Assembly (NCBI GenBank): GCA_947500555.1
Contig: CANMSE010000003.1
Location: forward strand, 496,001-560,000
From: an uncultured Fulvivirga sp.
GTDB taxonomy: Bacteria; Bacteroidota; Bacteroidia; Cytophagales; Cyclobacteriaceae
Direction of reading: 5' to 3'
DNA: 64,000 bases
Part shown: piece by piece, positions 52,563 through 61,790 of the stretch
Layout of the letters: each line of letters starts with the position of its first letter
How positions within the stretch are numbered: the first letter of the stretch is position 1
Position numbers and translations under genes: made by a program
Notes under the pieces: model-generated
Told to the model about the DNA's origin: nothing
The model's input: the letters and a program-made list of their open reading frames with translations, nothing else
Database searches by the model: none

Positions 52563-54983
52563 TTATTCCGTAATCAATTTAAAAATCTTAACATCTCCTG
52601 AATAAGACACAATTTTTAAAAAATTTAAAGTGTTTGAACCAAAGTGCTTGCTTGAAATTTCAAAATTGGCAGAACCTATAGAACCACTTGAAATTAATGC
52701 TCCAGCAGCATTCGTTAGTTCCCAATATTTATATTTATTGGAGCCAAGATTAATCCTTAATATCTCACCGTTTTGCACTGGATTGGGGTAAACTTTGATG
52801 GCTTGTTGCTCATTAAAACTGTCAGATGCTATTAATTCACTAATGCGAACGACAACAGATGATTCACATCCTCTGGAATCTGTAACAACTAGTTGATATA
52901 AACCTTCTTGAGTGAAGTTTGCCGTACTAGAACTTTGATTATTCTGATCATTCCAATTGAAAGAAAATGGTTCTATACCTCCTGAAACTATTGCCTTAGC
53001 TTCAAATATTTCATTATCATTCTTGAAATAATCTGTTTCAATTTCAAGTGGTGGTGGATTATCTAATCGAATTATACTGTCTATTTCACAGCCATATTTA
53101 TTTCCTAAAATGAAATGATATGATCCAGCTCCTAGGTTGTCAATAATTGCTTCTGAGAGTTCAATCCCCCACTCGATAAAGCTTAAATCATTCCCAGTTA
53201 TTGTAATTCTGCCGTTTTTATCACCATTGCATACGATATCCTCTACTGTAGCATTATATATTGGATTCGAAGCTGTTTCTAACTCTATCAAAAGTGAATC
53301 TATCAAAGATGCATTATCGTGATTAATAGTTAAATAAATCCACCCATCTGTTATCACATCAATTTGTGGCGTGGTTTCTCCGGTTGACCAATTATATTGA
53401 AATTGTGAGCCGTACATGTTGGAACCTAGTGTAACACTTTGGTCTGGACAAAGAAACCTATTACCTTCATATCTAATAGTCGCAACTATTTCAGAGTACT
53501 CACCTTCTACAATACGATTTATACTCTTAGCTTGAAGGTTTCTAACCGTATCAATATGACCGCTTGGCCACTCCACTATGAGTGAGTCAGGTGCTGTGTA
53601 CTCCCCCGTACCTATATGAATATACTGAGAGTTTTGGCCCAAAAATCCTATAGCACATATTTTTCTTCTTATAAAATTGACACCATTTACATAAAAATTG
53701 CAAAGTGCACCATAAGCATCCTTATTACTAAATGTGCCTACTAAATCTATTTTAGTCCAATTATTTTCAACCTCAGGTGATAGTCTATTTTCCCAAACTT
53801 GCATCGGAAAGTCATTAATATTATTCACTGCTATATCCAATAGCCCATCATTATTAAAGTCACCTGTGGCATTAGAGTAACTAGCAACAGTATCTCCCAC
53901 AAAACCAGTATTTACCTCAATAAATCCGTTTAGGTTATATTCATAAAGAGTACTTGATGGAACTTCACTGCCAACCAAAGACCCACTCACATATAGATCT
54001 AAATCAGAATCATTGTCAAAGTCCAAAAAGTTAGCTCCCCACGAAAATCCTTTGAACTCTACACCAAGTGATTTTGCCTTTTCTTCATAAATACCTGAAG
54101 AATCATAAAGCAACATTTTAGCACCGTTCTGTGTATTGGTTACATACAAGTCCTCAAAACCATTTAAATCAATATCTCCAACTGCAATACCCATACCTGA
54201 AACAAGTGGTAGATCTGCCTCGCTTCTGACTGCAACATTTGTAAAAGTTGAGTTTCCATTATTTCTCAAAAGTGTAGATCGTGGATTCAAATCCTGAGCG
54301 ATATAGATATCACTCCAACCGTCTTTATTATAGTCAAAGAAAGTCGCACAAAATGGATGTTTACCATCGTCAGAAACTCCAGCTTCTGCTGTAACCTCTA
54401 TAAAATACTCTCCATTGATATTTTTATAAAGTCTATTTCTAGAATTTTCGGGTTTACCATCATATTTTTTATCGGTCAAATATAAATCTAGAAATCCGTC
54501 CCTATCAAAATCATCCCAGCTATCACCTAATGAAGTCAACGCTTCCAACGGCAAGCCTACATCTTCAGTCACATCTTGGAATTGAAGACTACCATTATTT
54601 TTAAAAAGGCGGTTATAACTGTTAAAGTTTGTGACGTATAAATCTGTATTTCCATCATTATTATAATCGATCCATAATACCTGTTTAGACTCAAAAGCTT
54701 GCTCGGTTGATAACAAGAATACCTCATCAAAATTCCCGTCTTTAAGATTTAAGTAAAACTTGACTTGATGGGAGGCTGTGGCAAAGGTTAGATCGTCCCA
54801 GCCGTCATGATTGAAATCGAAAAAAGAAACACCACCACCTAACGAGCTTTGTCCATAATTTTGATCAATTCCAATTTCTTTAGCTACATCTACATATTGA
54901 CTGAAACAATAGTGAAAGGGTGATAAGCTAATTAAAATGACATAAACAAAGAGACTTTGTATTCTCACCTCTAATTGACACAT
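52563..54983 (-). CDS. FG-GAP/ASPIC-UnbV secreted protein with T9SS sorting domain
   Basis: The start is ATG 54983 (MCQLEVRIQSLFVYVILISL), three codons inside a TTG-initiated frame; it supplies the signal peptide. Residues about 35-400 are FG-GAP/VCBS repeats (FFDFNHDGWDDLTF, DFDRDGFLDLYL, DYNKDGWSDIYI). An ASPIC/UnbV-like domain (YIHIGTGEYTAPDSLIVEWPSG) follows. Then come Ig/SprB-like repeats (IVCNGDKNGRITITG, YGCEIDSI) and a type A T9SS sorting domain (KVYPNPVQNGEIL to the end). Length is 806 aa. It is exported by T9SS. A role in surface binding is inferred. Confidence 0.88.
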   Translation of the reverse strand: MCQLEVRIQSLFVYVILISLSPFHYCFSQYVDVAKEIGIDQNYGQSSLGGGVSFFDFNHDGWDDLTFATASHQVKFYLNLKDGNFDEVFLLSTEQAFESKQVLWIDYNNDGNTDLYVTNFNSYNRLFKNNGSLQFQDVTEDVGLPLEALTSLGDSWDDFDRDGFLDLYLTDKKYDGKPENSRNRLYKNINGEYFIEVTAEAGVSDDGKHPFCATFFDYNKDGWSDIYIAQDLNPRSTLLRNNGNSTFTNVAVRSEADLPLVSGMGIAVGDIDLNGFEDLYVTNTQNGAKMLLYDSSGIYEEKAKSLGVEFKGFSWGANFLDFDNDSDLDLYVSGSLVGSEVPSSTLYEYNLNGFIEVNTGFVGDTVASYSNATGDFNNDGLLDIAVNNINDFPMQVWENRLSPEVENNWTKIDLVGTFSNKDAYGALCNFYVNGVNFIRRKICAIGFLGQNSQYIHIGTGEYTAPDSLIVEWPSGHIDTVRNLQAKSINRIVEGEYSEIVATIRYEGNRFLCPDQSVTLGSNMYGSQFQYNWSTGETTPQIDVITDGWIYLTINHDNASLIDSLLIELETASNPIYNATVEDIVCNGDKNGRITITGNDLSFIEWGIELSEAIIDNLGAGSYHFILGNKYGCEIDSIIRLDNPPPLEIETDYFKNDNEIFEAKAIVSGGIEPFSFNWNDQNNQSSSTANFTQEGLYQLVVTDSRGCESSVVVRISELIASDSFNEQQAIKVYPNPVQNGEILRINLGSNKYKYWELTNAAGALISSGSIGSANFEISSKHFGSNTLNFLKIVSYSGDVKIFKLITE

Positions 54984-55051
54984 AATTAGCAAATATAAGC
55001 ATCTGAAGGTTTAAATTTTGATTTCACCACTACAAATGGCGGTGACCTTGT

Positions 55052-56017
55052 TCATGTTGCTTCCTTGTAATTAAGCCCTTGTAATGAATTTACATCTTTT
55101 ACCATTTCCAAATCCATACTACTAATAGACTCATGCAATTCATTTGCCGCTTTTTCCAGCATATCAATAACACCTATCATCTCGTTAGGATTAAGACTTC
55201 CGTTTTTAAGCAGATAACTAAGACCCTGAACTCTCGCCAAAGGACCTCTTACATCGTGGGCATTTCGATATGAATACTTTTCCATTTTGTCTTTATGTTC
55301 AGCTAATTTTATAGTCCTTTTTTCGATATCAATTCTTAATTCTTTATTAGCTATTTCTACTAAATTTTTTTCTTTCTTTAACTCTTCATTCAAGTGTCTT
55401 ATCCGAACTGTATTCTTATTGATATCAATATCCCTGTATACAAATATTATAAGTATAATAGACCATACTGCCAGGAGTGGCACCTTATAAAAAATATACT
55501 CTTCATACAAGAAAATAATATTGACAGTGTCAACTGCTAACGCTAATAGTAGCTCATCAAAAAATATGGTGTAAAGTAAACTAAAAGTGACTAATGCAAA
55601 TAGATCTATCTCATGATTGGTGAGATCAAATAAAATGAGGATAAGAACTAATATATATATCTGAGCATATGAAAATCCAAGAAATACCCCGGGATCGATC
55701 GGAGCATAAATCGCCATGGCCAACGGTAAAAATGCCGTTCCGAAGATAATATGATACTTGGCATATCTAACTGACCAATAGCATGATATTGGGAACAGCA
55801 AGGAAAAACTTAAGATGAAAACGGAAATAATCCAAAGATGGGTATAAAGTCCTTCCATGACATGAACTCCTAAAATCACCAAATGGCCCAAGAGTGTCAA
55901 TAAAATAACACTATTGGTAAGCCTGCGATTACGTTTCTCTTCAGCAGAAAAGTCTCGCTTGTTTCCAGTATTAATAACCTTCTTCCAGAATAAATATGGA
56001 TGATAAAACTTACTCAT
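55052..56017 (-). CDS. Histidine-kinase-like protein with DHp helix but no ATPase domain
   Basis: The 321-aa protein has about six membrane segments in residues 35-195 and a coiled coil (205-245). Its DHp-type helix YSYRNAHDVRGPLARVQGL has a potential phospho-acceptor His254. The protein then ends 67 residues later with no N, G1 or G2 box of a HATPase domain, and none follows in any frame before the next gene. It may act as a phosphotransfer or dimerisation partner for another kinase, for example the complete kinase at 51185-52516. It is preceded 8 nt upstream by a 54-aa gene. Confidence 0.85.
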   Translation of the reverse strand: MSKFYHPYLFWKKVINTGNKRDFSAEEKRNRRLTNSVILLTLLGHLVILGVHVMEGLYTHLWIISVFILSFSLLFPISCYWSVRYAKYHIIFGTAFLPLAMAIYAPIDPGVFLGFSYAQIYILVLILILFDLTNHEIDLFALVTFSLLYTIFFDELLLALAVDTVNIIFLYEEYIFYKVPLLAVWSIILIIFVYRDIDINKNTVRIRHLNEELKKEKNLVEIANKELRIDIEKRTIKLAEHKDKMEKYSYRNAHDVRGPLARVQGLSYLLKNGSLNPNEMIGVIDMLEKAANELHESISSMDLEMVKDVNSLQGLNYKEAT

Positions 56018-56025
56018 GAATTTCC

Positions 56026-56190
56026 TTAATTGATAAATTCAGCTGTTGGTTCCAAATCTTCATCTTCAAGCCATGGCTTATCTAACCTGTCAATCTGCTG
56101 AAAAAGCTGAAAGGCCTTTTTATACCCTATGAAATGGGTTCGATTAGTTAGCTTAAACTTTGATTTGAATTCTTTAAACAGTGTAGTCAT
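56026..56190 (-). CDS. Small protein (54 aa) upstream of the DHp protein
   Basis: This ATG-initiated frame at 56190 encodes a 54-aa protein (MTTLFKEFKSKFKLTNRTHF at the start, ending EDEDLEPTAEFIN). It has a basic N-terminal half, an amphipathic middle (KKAFQLFQQIDRLDKPW) and an acidic tail; no membrane segment. It stops 8 nt before the start of the DHp protein, an arrangement of translational coupling. I do not recognise a family. Coding status is supported by position and composition only. Confidence 0.55.
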   Translation of the reverse strand: MTTLFKEFKSKFKLTNRTHFIGYKKAFQLFQQIDRLDKPWLEDEDLEPTAEFIN

Positions 56191-56327
56191 AAGTCCTAAA
56201 ATCTTTATTGATCATTGACCCTACTTCATAGCTCTTAAGCATGAAGGGTTTTTAACAAAATATAAAGGATGAAATTGATTAGTCTCCCTATATTAATTGA
56301 CTTTAAATATTGAGAAGTAAATTAAGG

Positions 56328-56557
56328 ATGTCTTCAAATTTATCCGTCATAAAAAAATACAAGGACGAAGATGCTTACAATTACATAGTAAGCTGATTTT
56401 TAGAGGTATACAAAGAGTATACAAATGATTTTAAGTGCAAATAGCGTTGCCACTGAGCTAAGCAAATTCAATAAAATTAAAAGCATCACAATTTTTAAAT
56501 GCTTGGTATGAAAAGAAAAATGGTTTCACTGAAGAATATTATCACTATCCCAATTAA
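56328..56557 (+). pseudogene. Possible degraded ORF in an otherwise empty gap
   Basis: An ATG frame at 56328 reads 22 codons (MSSNLSVIKKYKDEDAYNYI...), meets TGA, continues protein-like (FLEVYKEYTNDFKCK), and after a frame change gives LKASQFLNAWYEKKNGFTEE to a stop at 56557, overlapping the end of the next gene on the other strand. It may be a decayed gene or chance. Nothing else is visible in 56191-56525. Confidence 0.2.
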
Positions 56558-57002
56558 AATCTTTCTTTCGCACATAAACCACCTTATCAACTTCAGTGAC
56601 CACTTCACCTTCTGCATTTTTGACTTCACACAGAAATGAGTAGTCCTTCTTTCCCACTTTGTCTATTTCTTCTTTGATTTCCTTAACCCGTTCAGATGCA
56701 ATTTGGAAAACACAATTGAGAGTACCTTTACCAGGCTTCTTGTAACGAATGGCTGCGGACTTATCCAAAACTATATAATCACGACCCAGCCCGGCAGTAA
56801 GAATAAACATATACCAGGGGTCGCACATGGAATATAGAGAACCTCCATAGTGAATACCCACCAGGTTCTTATTGTACCAACGCAGCTTCATTTCTACATC
56901 AAAACGTAGATAGTCTTCACTAATATGCTTCAAGCTAATTCCGGTGCCCAGCATTGGTGGCCACCAATTTATCAGCTTCATTTTGGTTCTTTTACTCAAC
57001 AT
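56526..57002 (-). CDS. DUF4442 hot-dog-fold thioesterase-like protein
   Basis: The 158-aa protein matches DUF4442: MKLINWWPPMLGTGISLKH, NKNLVGIHYGGSLYSMCDPW and YIVLDKSAAIRYKKPGKGTL, a hot-dog fold related to PaaI thioesterases. The conserved HYGGSLYSM region replaces the catalytic Asp/Asn loop of true thioesterases, so activity is uncertain. The start is at 57002 or at the ATG at 56981 (MKLINWW), which fits the family N-terminus equally well. Confidence 0.83.
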   Translation of the reverse strand: MLSKRTKMKLINWWPPMLGTGISLKHISEDYLRFDVEMKLRWYNKNLVGIHYGGSLYSMCDPWYMFILTAGLGRDYIVLDKSAAIRYKKPGKGTLNCVFQIASERVKEIKEEIDKVGKKDYSFLCEVKNAEGEVVTEVDKVVYVRKKDFNWDSDNILQ

Positions 57003-57045
57003 CTATGGAATATCAATAAGTGTATAATTATTTCTACGATTTTGA

Positions 57046-57053
57046 TATGTTTG
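57046..57053 (+). promoter_or_regulatory. Promoter -7 element of the cyclophilin gene (TATGTTTG)
   Basis: This is an exact TAnnTTTG match 28 bp before the start codon at 57082. No good -33 box is seen. Confidence 0.4.
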
Positions 57054-57081
57054 CAAACAACAAAAATATAAATAGTAATCA

Positions 57082-57513
57082 ATGAAGACAGCCGAAATAA
57101 AAACAGAAAAAGGTACAATGAAGGTAGAGTTCTACGAAAAAGATGCTCCAAATACGGTAGATAATTTCGTTAAGCTGTCGGAAAAGGGTTTTTATGATGG
57201 GCTCACCTTTCATAGGGTAATTCCAAATTTCGTCATTCAAGGTGGTTGCCCGGATGGAACAGGTGCAGGAGGACCAGGTTATTCAATTGATTGTGAATTG
57301 GACGGTGACAATCAATATCATGACAAAGGAGTATTATCAATGGCACATGCTGGTCGAAATACAGGTGGCAGTCAATTTTTTGTCTGTCATAGCCGTGACA
57401 ATACCGCTCATTTAGACGGGAATCATACGTGCTTCGGTAAAGTAATTGAAGGCCTAGAAGTAATTGACAATATTAAAGCTGGCGATAAAATAGAAAAAAT
57501 CACTATTCACTAA
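57082..57513 (+). CDS. Cyclophilin-type peptidyl-prolyl cis-trans isomerase
   Basis: This 143-aa cytosolic cyclophilin has the active-site text [17 protein letters not shown] (Arg, Phe, Gln), [17 protein letters not shown] and [12 protein letters not shown]. It catalyses prolyl isomerisation during protein folding. No signal peptide is present, so it is the cytosolic PpiB type. It is monocistronic with its own promoter-like element and terminator. Confidence 0.95.
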   Translation: MKTAEIKTEKGTMKVEFYEKDAPNTVDNFVKLSEKGFYDGLTFHRVIPNFVIQGGCPDGTGAGGPGYSIDCELDGDNQYHDKGVLSMAHAGRNTGGSQFFVCHSRDNTAHLDGNHTCFGKVIEGLEVIDNIKAGDKIEKITIH

Positions 57514-57532
57514 GCACAAGTTATTTTTTTAG

Positions 57533-57576
57533 AAAAGCTCGTTCAACATAATTAGCATTTGTTGAATGAGCTTTTT
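57533..57576 (+). terminator. Terminator of the cyclophilin gene
   Basis: The arms AAAAGCTC-G-TTCAACA and TGTTGAA-T-GAGCTTTT pair over 16 bases, with one G-U pair, around an 11-nt loop, followed by TTTTT. It is 20 nt after the stop. Confidence 0.88.
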
Positions 57577-57641
57577 CATTTACAACGGCAGCTCTATTGA
57601 TAATTATATAAGTGGTTAAACAATAATGACTATAGTTGACT

Positions 57642-57649
57642 TAAGTTTG
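57642..57649 (+). promoter_or_regulatory. Promoter -7 element of the RND efflux operon (TAAGTTTG)
   Basis: This is an exact TAnnTTTG match 17 bp before the start at 57667, implying a leader of about 10 nt. No clear -33 box or operator was found. Confidence 0.4.
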
Positions 57650-57666
57650 CATCATATTTAAAATTA

Positions 57667-58734
57667 ATGGGAACAACAGGCAAAATTATAGTTGTAGCAG
57701 TCATAGCATTACTTGCTTTGACTTTTATTTTTTATCCGAAATTTAAGAAGGAAGATAAAGAAGTAATACCCACGTCATCACGGTCAACTAAACTGACTGT
57801 AAATGCCTTGGTTGTTAAAGATGAGGTGCTGAATAACGATCTAAGGGTCACTGGTTCATTAATACCAAATGAATCCGTTGTATTGAAATCAGAGGTCTCA
57901 GGACGTGTAGAAAGAATCAATTTCAGTGAGGGTGAAAAGGTCAGGAAAGGACAGCTACTGGTACAATTAAATGATGACGAGGTCAGAGCTGAAATTGAAA
58001 AGCTGAACTTCACTAAAAAACTGAACACAGACAATGAATTTCGTCAAAAGCAATTGCTTACGAAAGAAGCCATTAGTCAGGAAGAATATGAAACAGCCTT
58101 AACAACACTTAATACTACGTTATCTGAAATAAAAGTCCGGCAAATACAACTACAGAAACATAAAATTGTAGCTCCTTTTGATGGTATAATTGGCCTTCGA
58201 AAAGTTAGCAGTGGTAGTTATATCAACTCTTCAGATGAGTTGGTAACACTCTACAGCATTAATCCGATCAAATTAGACTTATCTGTTCCGGGAAAATATG
58301 CTGCAGAAGTAAATAAGAACGATGTTATTTCTTTTACCGTTGACGCCTATGAAGATGAGCTTTTCGAAGGAAAGATTTATGCCATCGAGCCGCAGATTGA
58401 TCCTGAAACACGATCAATAAAAATAAGGGCAGTGAGCGAAAATAGCTCAGGGAAGCTTTTGCCCGGACAGTTTGCGAAGATCACCTTGACCATTTCCAAA
58501 TTTGATAAAGCAATATTAATTCCCACAGAGGCTGTTATTCCTGAATTGAATGGTAAAAAAGTATTTGTTCGAAACAATGGTAAAGTTGAGAATAGACAAA
58601 TACAAACCGGAATAAGGATGTCAAACACTATTCAGGTAACAGACGGCTTACAAGCTGGTGACACGGTAATTACCACAGGTATCCTTCAGATAAGACCAGG
58701 TATGGCCGTTGACCTAAACTTGACATCAGAATGA
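57667..58734 (+). CDS. RND efflux periplasmic adaptor (membrane fusion protein)
   Basis: The 355-aa protein has an N-terminal membrane anchor (IIVVAVIALLALTFIFYP), a biotinyl-lipoyl-like strand (VLKSEVSGRVERINFSEGEKV, quoted in part: SEVSGRVERINFSEGE), an alpha-hairpin of about 55 residues, and the barrel-sandwich segments KIVAPFDGIIGLRKVS and LLPGQFAKITL. It links an inner-membrane RND pump to a TolC-like channel. It overlaps the pump gene by 4 nt. No regulator gene is adjacent. Confidence 0.95.
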   Translation: MGTTGKIIVVAVIALLALTFIFYPKFKKEDKEVIPTSSRSTKLTVNALVVKDEVLNNDLRVTGSLIPNESVVLKSEVSGRVERINFSEGEKVRKGQLLVQLNDDEVRAEIEKLNFTKKLNTDNEFRQKQLLTKEAISQEEYETALTTLNTTLSEIKVRQIQLQKHKIVAPFDGIIGLRKVSSGSYINSSDELVTLYSINPIKLDLSVPGKYAAEVNKNDVISFTVDAYEDELFEGKIYAIEPQIDPETRSIKIRAVSENSSGKLLPGQFAKITLTISKFDKAILIPTEAVIPELNGKKVFVRNNGKVENRQIQTGIRMSNTIQVTDGLQAGDTVITTGILQIRPGMAVDLNLTSE

Positions 58735-61700
58735 GCAGCTTATCAAGTATAAGTATTGAACGGCCGGTATTGGCTATCGTGATGTCCTTGCTTATCATCA
58801 TCATGGGTGTGGTAGGCTTTAACTTTTTAGGCGTTAGAGAGTACCCTAGCGTAGACCCACCTATAATAACTGTTTCTACCTCCTACCCGGGAGCTAACGC
58901 TGAAATTATTGAAACTCAGATTACTGAGCCCCTGGAAGAATCCATTAACGGAATTGCCGGTATAAAATCGCTAGTTTCTACTTCGAGGGACGGTCGTAGC
59001 ACCATTCGGGTAGAATTTGGAATAGACAGTGATTTGGAAGCTGCGGCTAATGATGTTCGAGACAAGACTTCTCGTGCAGTACGTAATCTACCTCCCGATG
59101 CAGAGCCACCGGTGGTTTCCAAAGCTGATGCGGACAACTCTCCTATTATTGGTGTAAGAGTTTTTAGTGAGCAACGTAATCTTCTGGAAATTTCAGAAAT
59201 TGCTGAAAACCTCTTTAAAGAAAACTTTCAGACTATTGCCGGAGTAAGCCAGGTAGACATTTGGGGAGACAAGCGTTATTCCATTCGTTTATGGATGGAT
59301 CCTGACAAGCTCGCAGCTTATAGAATTACTCCTTTGGATATTCTCAATGCAGTCAATGCTCAAAACCTTGAACTTCCGTCAGGTAGAATTGAAGGCATGT
59401 CTACCGAGCTCTCCGTGAGAACTCAAGGGAGAATCAATAACCCTGAGGAATTTAATAATTTGATCATTCGCGATGATGATAATGGCGTTATACGATTCAG
59501 AGACGTTGGGCGTGCCGAGTTTTTCCCTGAAAATGATCGTTCCATTCTGAAGAACAATGGTATACCTATGGTTATTGTTGTGCTAAGACCACAACCCGGC
59601 TCGAACAACCTGGAGATTTCCGAAGAGTTTAATAAACGACTGGAAGCGGTAAGAAAAAATCTGCCAGACGATATAGAAACTCAGATTTCTTTTGACAATA
59701 CCACTTATATTTCAGACTCCATTAAAGAGGTGGAGCAAACCATCTATATTGCCTTTGGTTTAGTGGCACTAATTATATTCGCTTTCCTACGAGATTGGCG
59801 AACCACATTCATACCCATTATAACAGTCCCCATAAGCCTAATTGGTTCCTTCCTTTTCATGTATGCCTTTGGTTTCTCTATCAATGTATTAACACTGCTA
59901 GGCATCGTTCTGGCTATTGGATTGGTAGTGGATGATGCTATTGTAGTCTTAGAAAATATCTACAGTAAAATAGAGGGTGGCCAGGAACCTGAAGAAGCAG
60001 GTAAAAAAGGCTCCCAGGAAATCTTCTTTGCAGTTATCAGCACTACCGTTGCATTGACTTCAGTATTCTTCCCTATAGTATTCTTGGACGGGCTAACAGG
60101 TAGACTTTTTAGAGAGTTTGGTGTTACCGTAGCCGCAGCAGTAATCATCTCCAGCTTCATCGCGCTAACACTTACTCCTATGCTGAGCTCTAAAATGCTG
60201 AAGCGTAGAGAAAAAAAGCAGTGGATCTACAGCAAAACTGAACCTTTTTTTTTACGGCTAAATCAGGGTTATGGGAATTTATTAAACAAGTTCATGAAGG
60301 CCCGATGGATAGCTTTTGTTATTATCATTCTGTCAGGAATAGGTATCTATTTTCTGAATTCAGAAATACCGGAAGAACTCACGCCTACAGAAGACAGAGG
60401 TAATTTTAGAATAATAGCAACTGGTCCGGAAGGTGCTACATTTGAATACATGGACTATTATATGGATCAAATAACAGAATTGGTCCAGGAAAAAGTACCT
60501 GAGAATACTGGGGTATTAACTATTACTTCGCCTGGTTTTGGAGCATCATCCAGCGTTAACTCAGGATTTGCAGTTATCAACTTAGTTGATGCCGAAGATA
60601 GAAAAAGAAGTCAGGGTGAGATTGTAGGACAGCTCAAATCTGAAGTAGCTAAAAACTCCAGGGCAAGAGCGTTTGTCACACAACCCCAGACTATTGGTAA
60701 CAGACGTGGGGGATTACCTGTACAGTATGTTCTGCAGGCGGGAACACTAGATAAGCTCAATGAGGTTATACCTAATTTTCTAGAAGAAGCTCGAAATAGT
60801 GGTGTTTTTGACTTCCTGCAAATTGATTTAAAATTTAATAAACCGGAAATAAGTATTGAGATAGATCGAGAAAAAGCGCGTGATCTGGGAGTATCCGTAC
60901 GAAACATAGCTCAAACACTACAGCTCTCATTAAGTGGATCTCGTTTTGGTTATTTCATTAAAAATGGAAAGCAATACCAGGTTATTGGTCAGGTAGAGCG
61001 TGAGGACAGGGATGACCCTTTAGACTTGAAATCCATTTATGTTCAAAACGACAATGGGCAGCTGATTCAAATGGATAACCTCGTGACATTATCTGAACGT
61101 ACTACACCTCCTCAACTCTATCGTTATAACCGCTTTGCTTCCGCTACAGTCTCTGCATCACTTAATCCTGGATATAGCTTGGGCAATGGCATCGATACCA
61201 TGGATGAAGTCGCACAAAAAGTACTAGACGGCACCGTAAGTACTGCATTAGCTGGTACTTCTCTTGAGTTTAAACAAAGTTCAGGCAATTTATATTTCGC
61301 CTTTGGCTTCGCCCTTATCCTTATTTACCTGGTTTTAGCAGCACAGTTTGAAAGTTTCAGGGACCCATTGATCATCATGTTTACTGTGCCTTTGGCATTA
61401 GCCGGTACCCTACTCTCTCTTTATTTATTTGGAGAAACGATGAATATCTTTAGCCAAATCGGAATCATTATGCTCATTGGTCTGGTGACTAAGAACGGGA
61501 TACTAATTGTTGAATTTGCTAACCAGCGTAAAGCGCAAAACATGAGTATCGATGAAGCTATAATAGGTGCGGCAAAAGCGCGCTTCAGACCTATCCTTAT
61601 GACTAGTTTATCAACGATATTAGGAATTTTACCTATAGCATTGGCATTAGGGGCTGGTTCTGAAAGTCGTGTCTCCATGGGTATTGCGGTTATTGGAGGA

Positions 61701-61790
61701 ATGCTTTTCGCAACCATTCTAACACTCTTTGTGATCCCGGCTATTTACAGCTATATCACCAGTTCACGTAAAAGATTGGCCCGAGTATGA
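58731..61790 (+). CDS. RND (HAE1-type) multidrug efflux permease
   Basis: The 1019-aa protein has the HAE1 layout: 12 membrane segments in two halves, the porter signatures GVREYPSVDPPIITV and SRDGRSTIRVEFG, the proton-relay region LAIGLVVDDAIVVLENIYS (Asp pair), FPIVFLDGLTG and FRPILMTSLSTILGILP. Length is normal (about 1020-1050). It exports drugs or lipophilic compounds by proton exchange. It is the middle gene of a complete adaptor-pump-channel operon, with 4-nt overlaps on both sides. Confidence 0.96.
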   Translation: MSSLSSISIERPVLAIVMSLLIIIMGVVGFNFLGVREYPSVDPPIITVSTSYPGANAEIIETQITEPLEESINGIAGIKSLVSTSRDGRSTIRVEFGIDSDLEAAANDVRDKTSRAVRNLPPDAEPPVVSKADADNSPIIGVRVFSEQRNLLEISEIAENLFKENFQTIAGVSQVDIWGDKRYSIRLWMDPDKLAAYRITPLDILNAVNAQNLELPSGRIEGMSTELSVRTQGRINNPEEFNNLIIRDDDNGVIRFRDVGRAEFFPENDRSILKNNGIPMVIVVLRPQPGSNNLEISEEFNKRLEAVRKNLPDDIETQISFDNTTYISDSIKEVEQTIYIAFGLVALIIFAFLRDWRTTFIPIITVPISLIGSFLFMYAFGFSINVLTLLGIVLAIGLVVDDAIVVLENIYSKIEGGQEPEEAGKKGSQEIFFAVISTTVALTSVFFPIVFLDGLTGRLFREFGVTVAAAVIISSFIALTLTPMLSSKMLKRREKKQWIYSKTEPFFLRLNQGYGNLLNKFMKARWIAFVIIILSGIGIYFLNSEIPEELTPTEDRGNFRIIATGPEGATFEYMDYYMDQITELVQEKVPENTGVLTITSPGFGASSSVNSGFAVINLVDAEDRKRSQGEIVGQLKSEVAKNSRARAFVTQPQTIGNRRGGLPVQYVLQAGTLDKLNEVIPNFLEEARNSGVFDFLQIDLKFNKPEISIEIDREKARDLGVSVRNIAQTLQLSLSGSRFGYFIKNGKQYQVIGQVEREDRDDPLDLKSIYVQNDNGQLIQMDNLVTLSERTTPPQLYRYNRFASATVSASLNPGYSLGNGIDTMDEVAQKVLDGTVSTALAGTSLEFKQSSGNLYFAFGFALILIYLVLAAQFESFRDPLIIMFTVPLALAGTLLSLYLFGETMNIFSQIGIIMLIGLVTKNGILIVEFANQRKAQNMSIDEAIIGAAKARFRPILMTSLSTILGILPIALALGAGSESRVSMGIAVIGGMLFATILTLFVIPAIYSYITSSRKRLARV

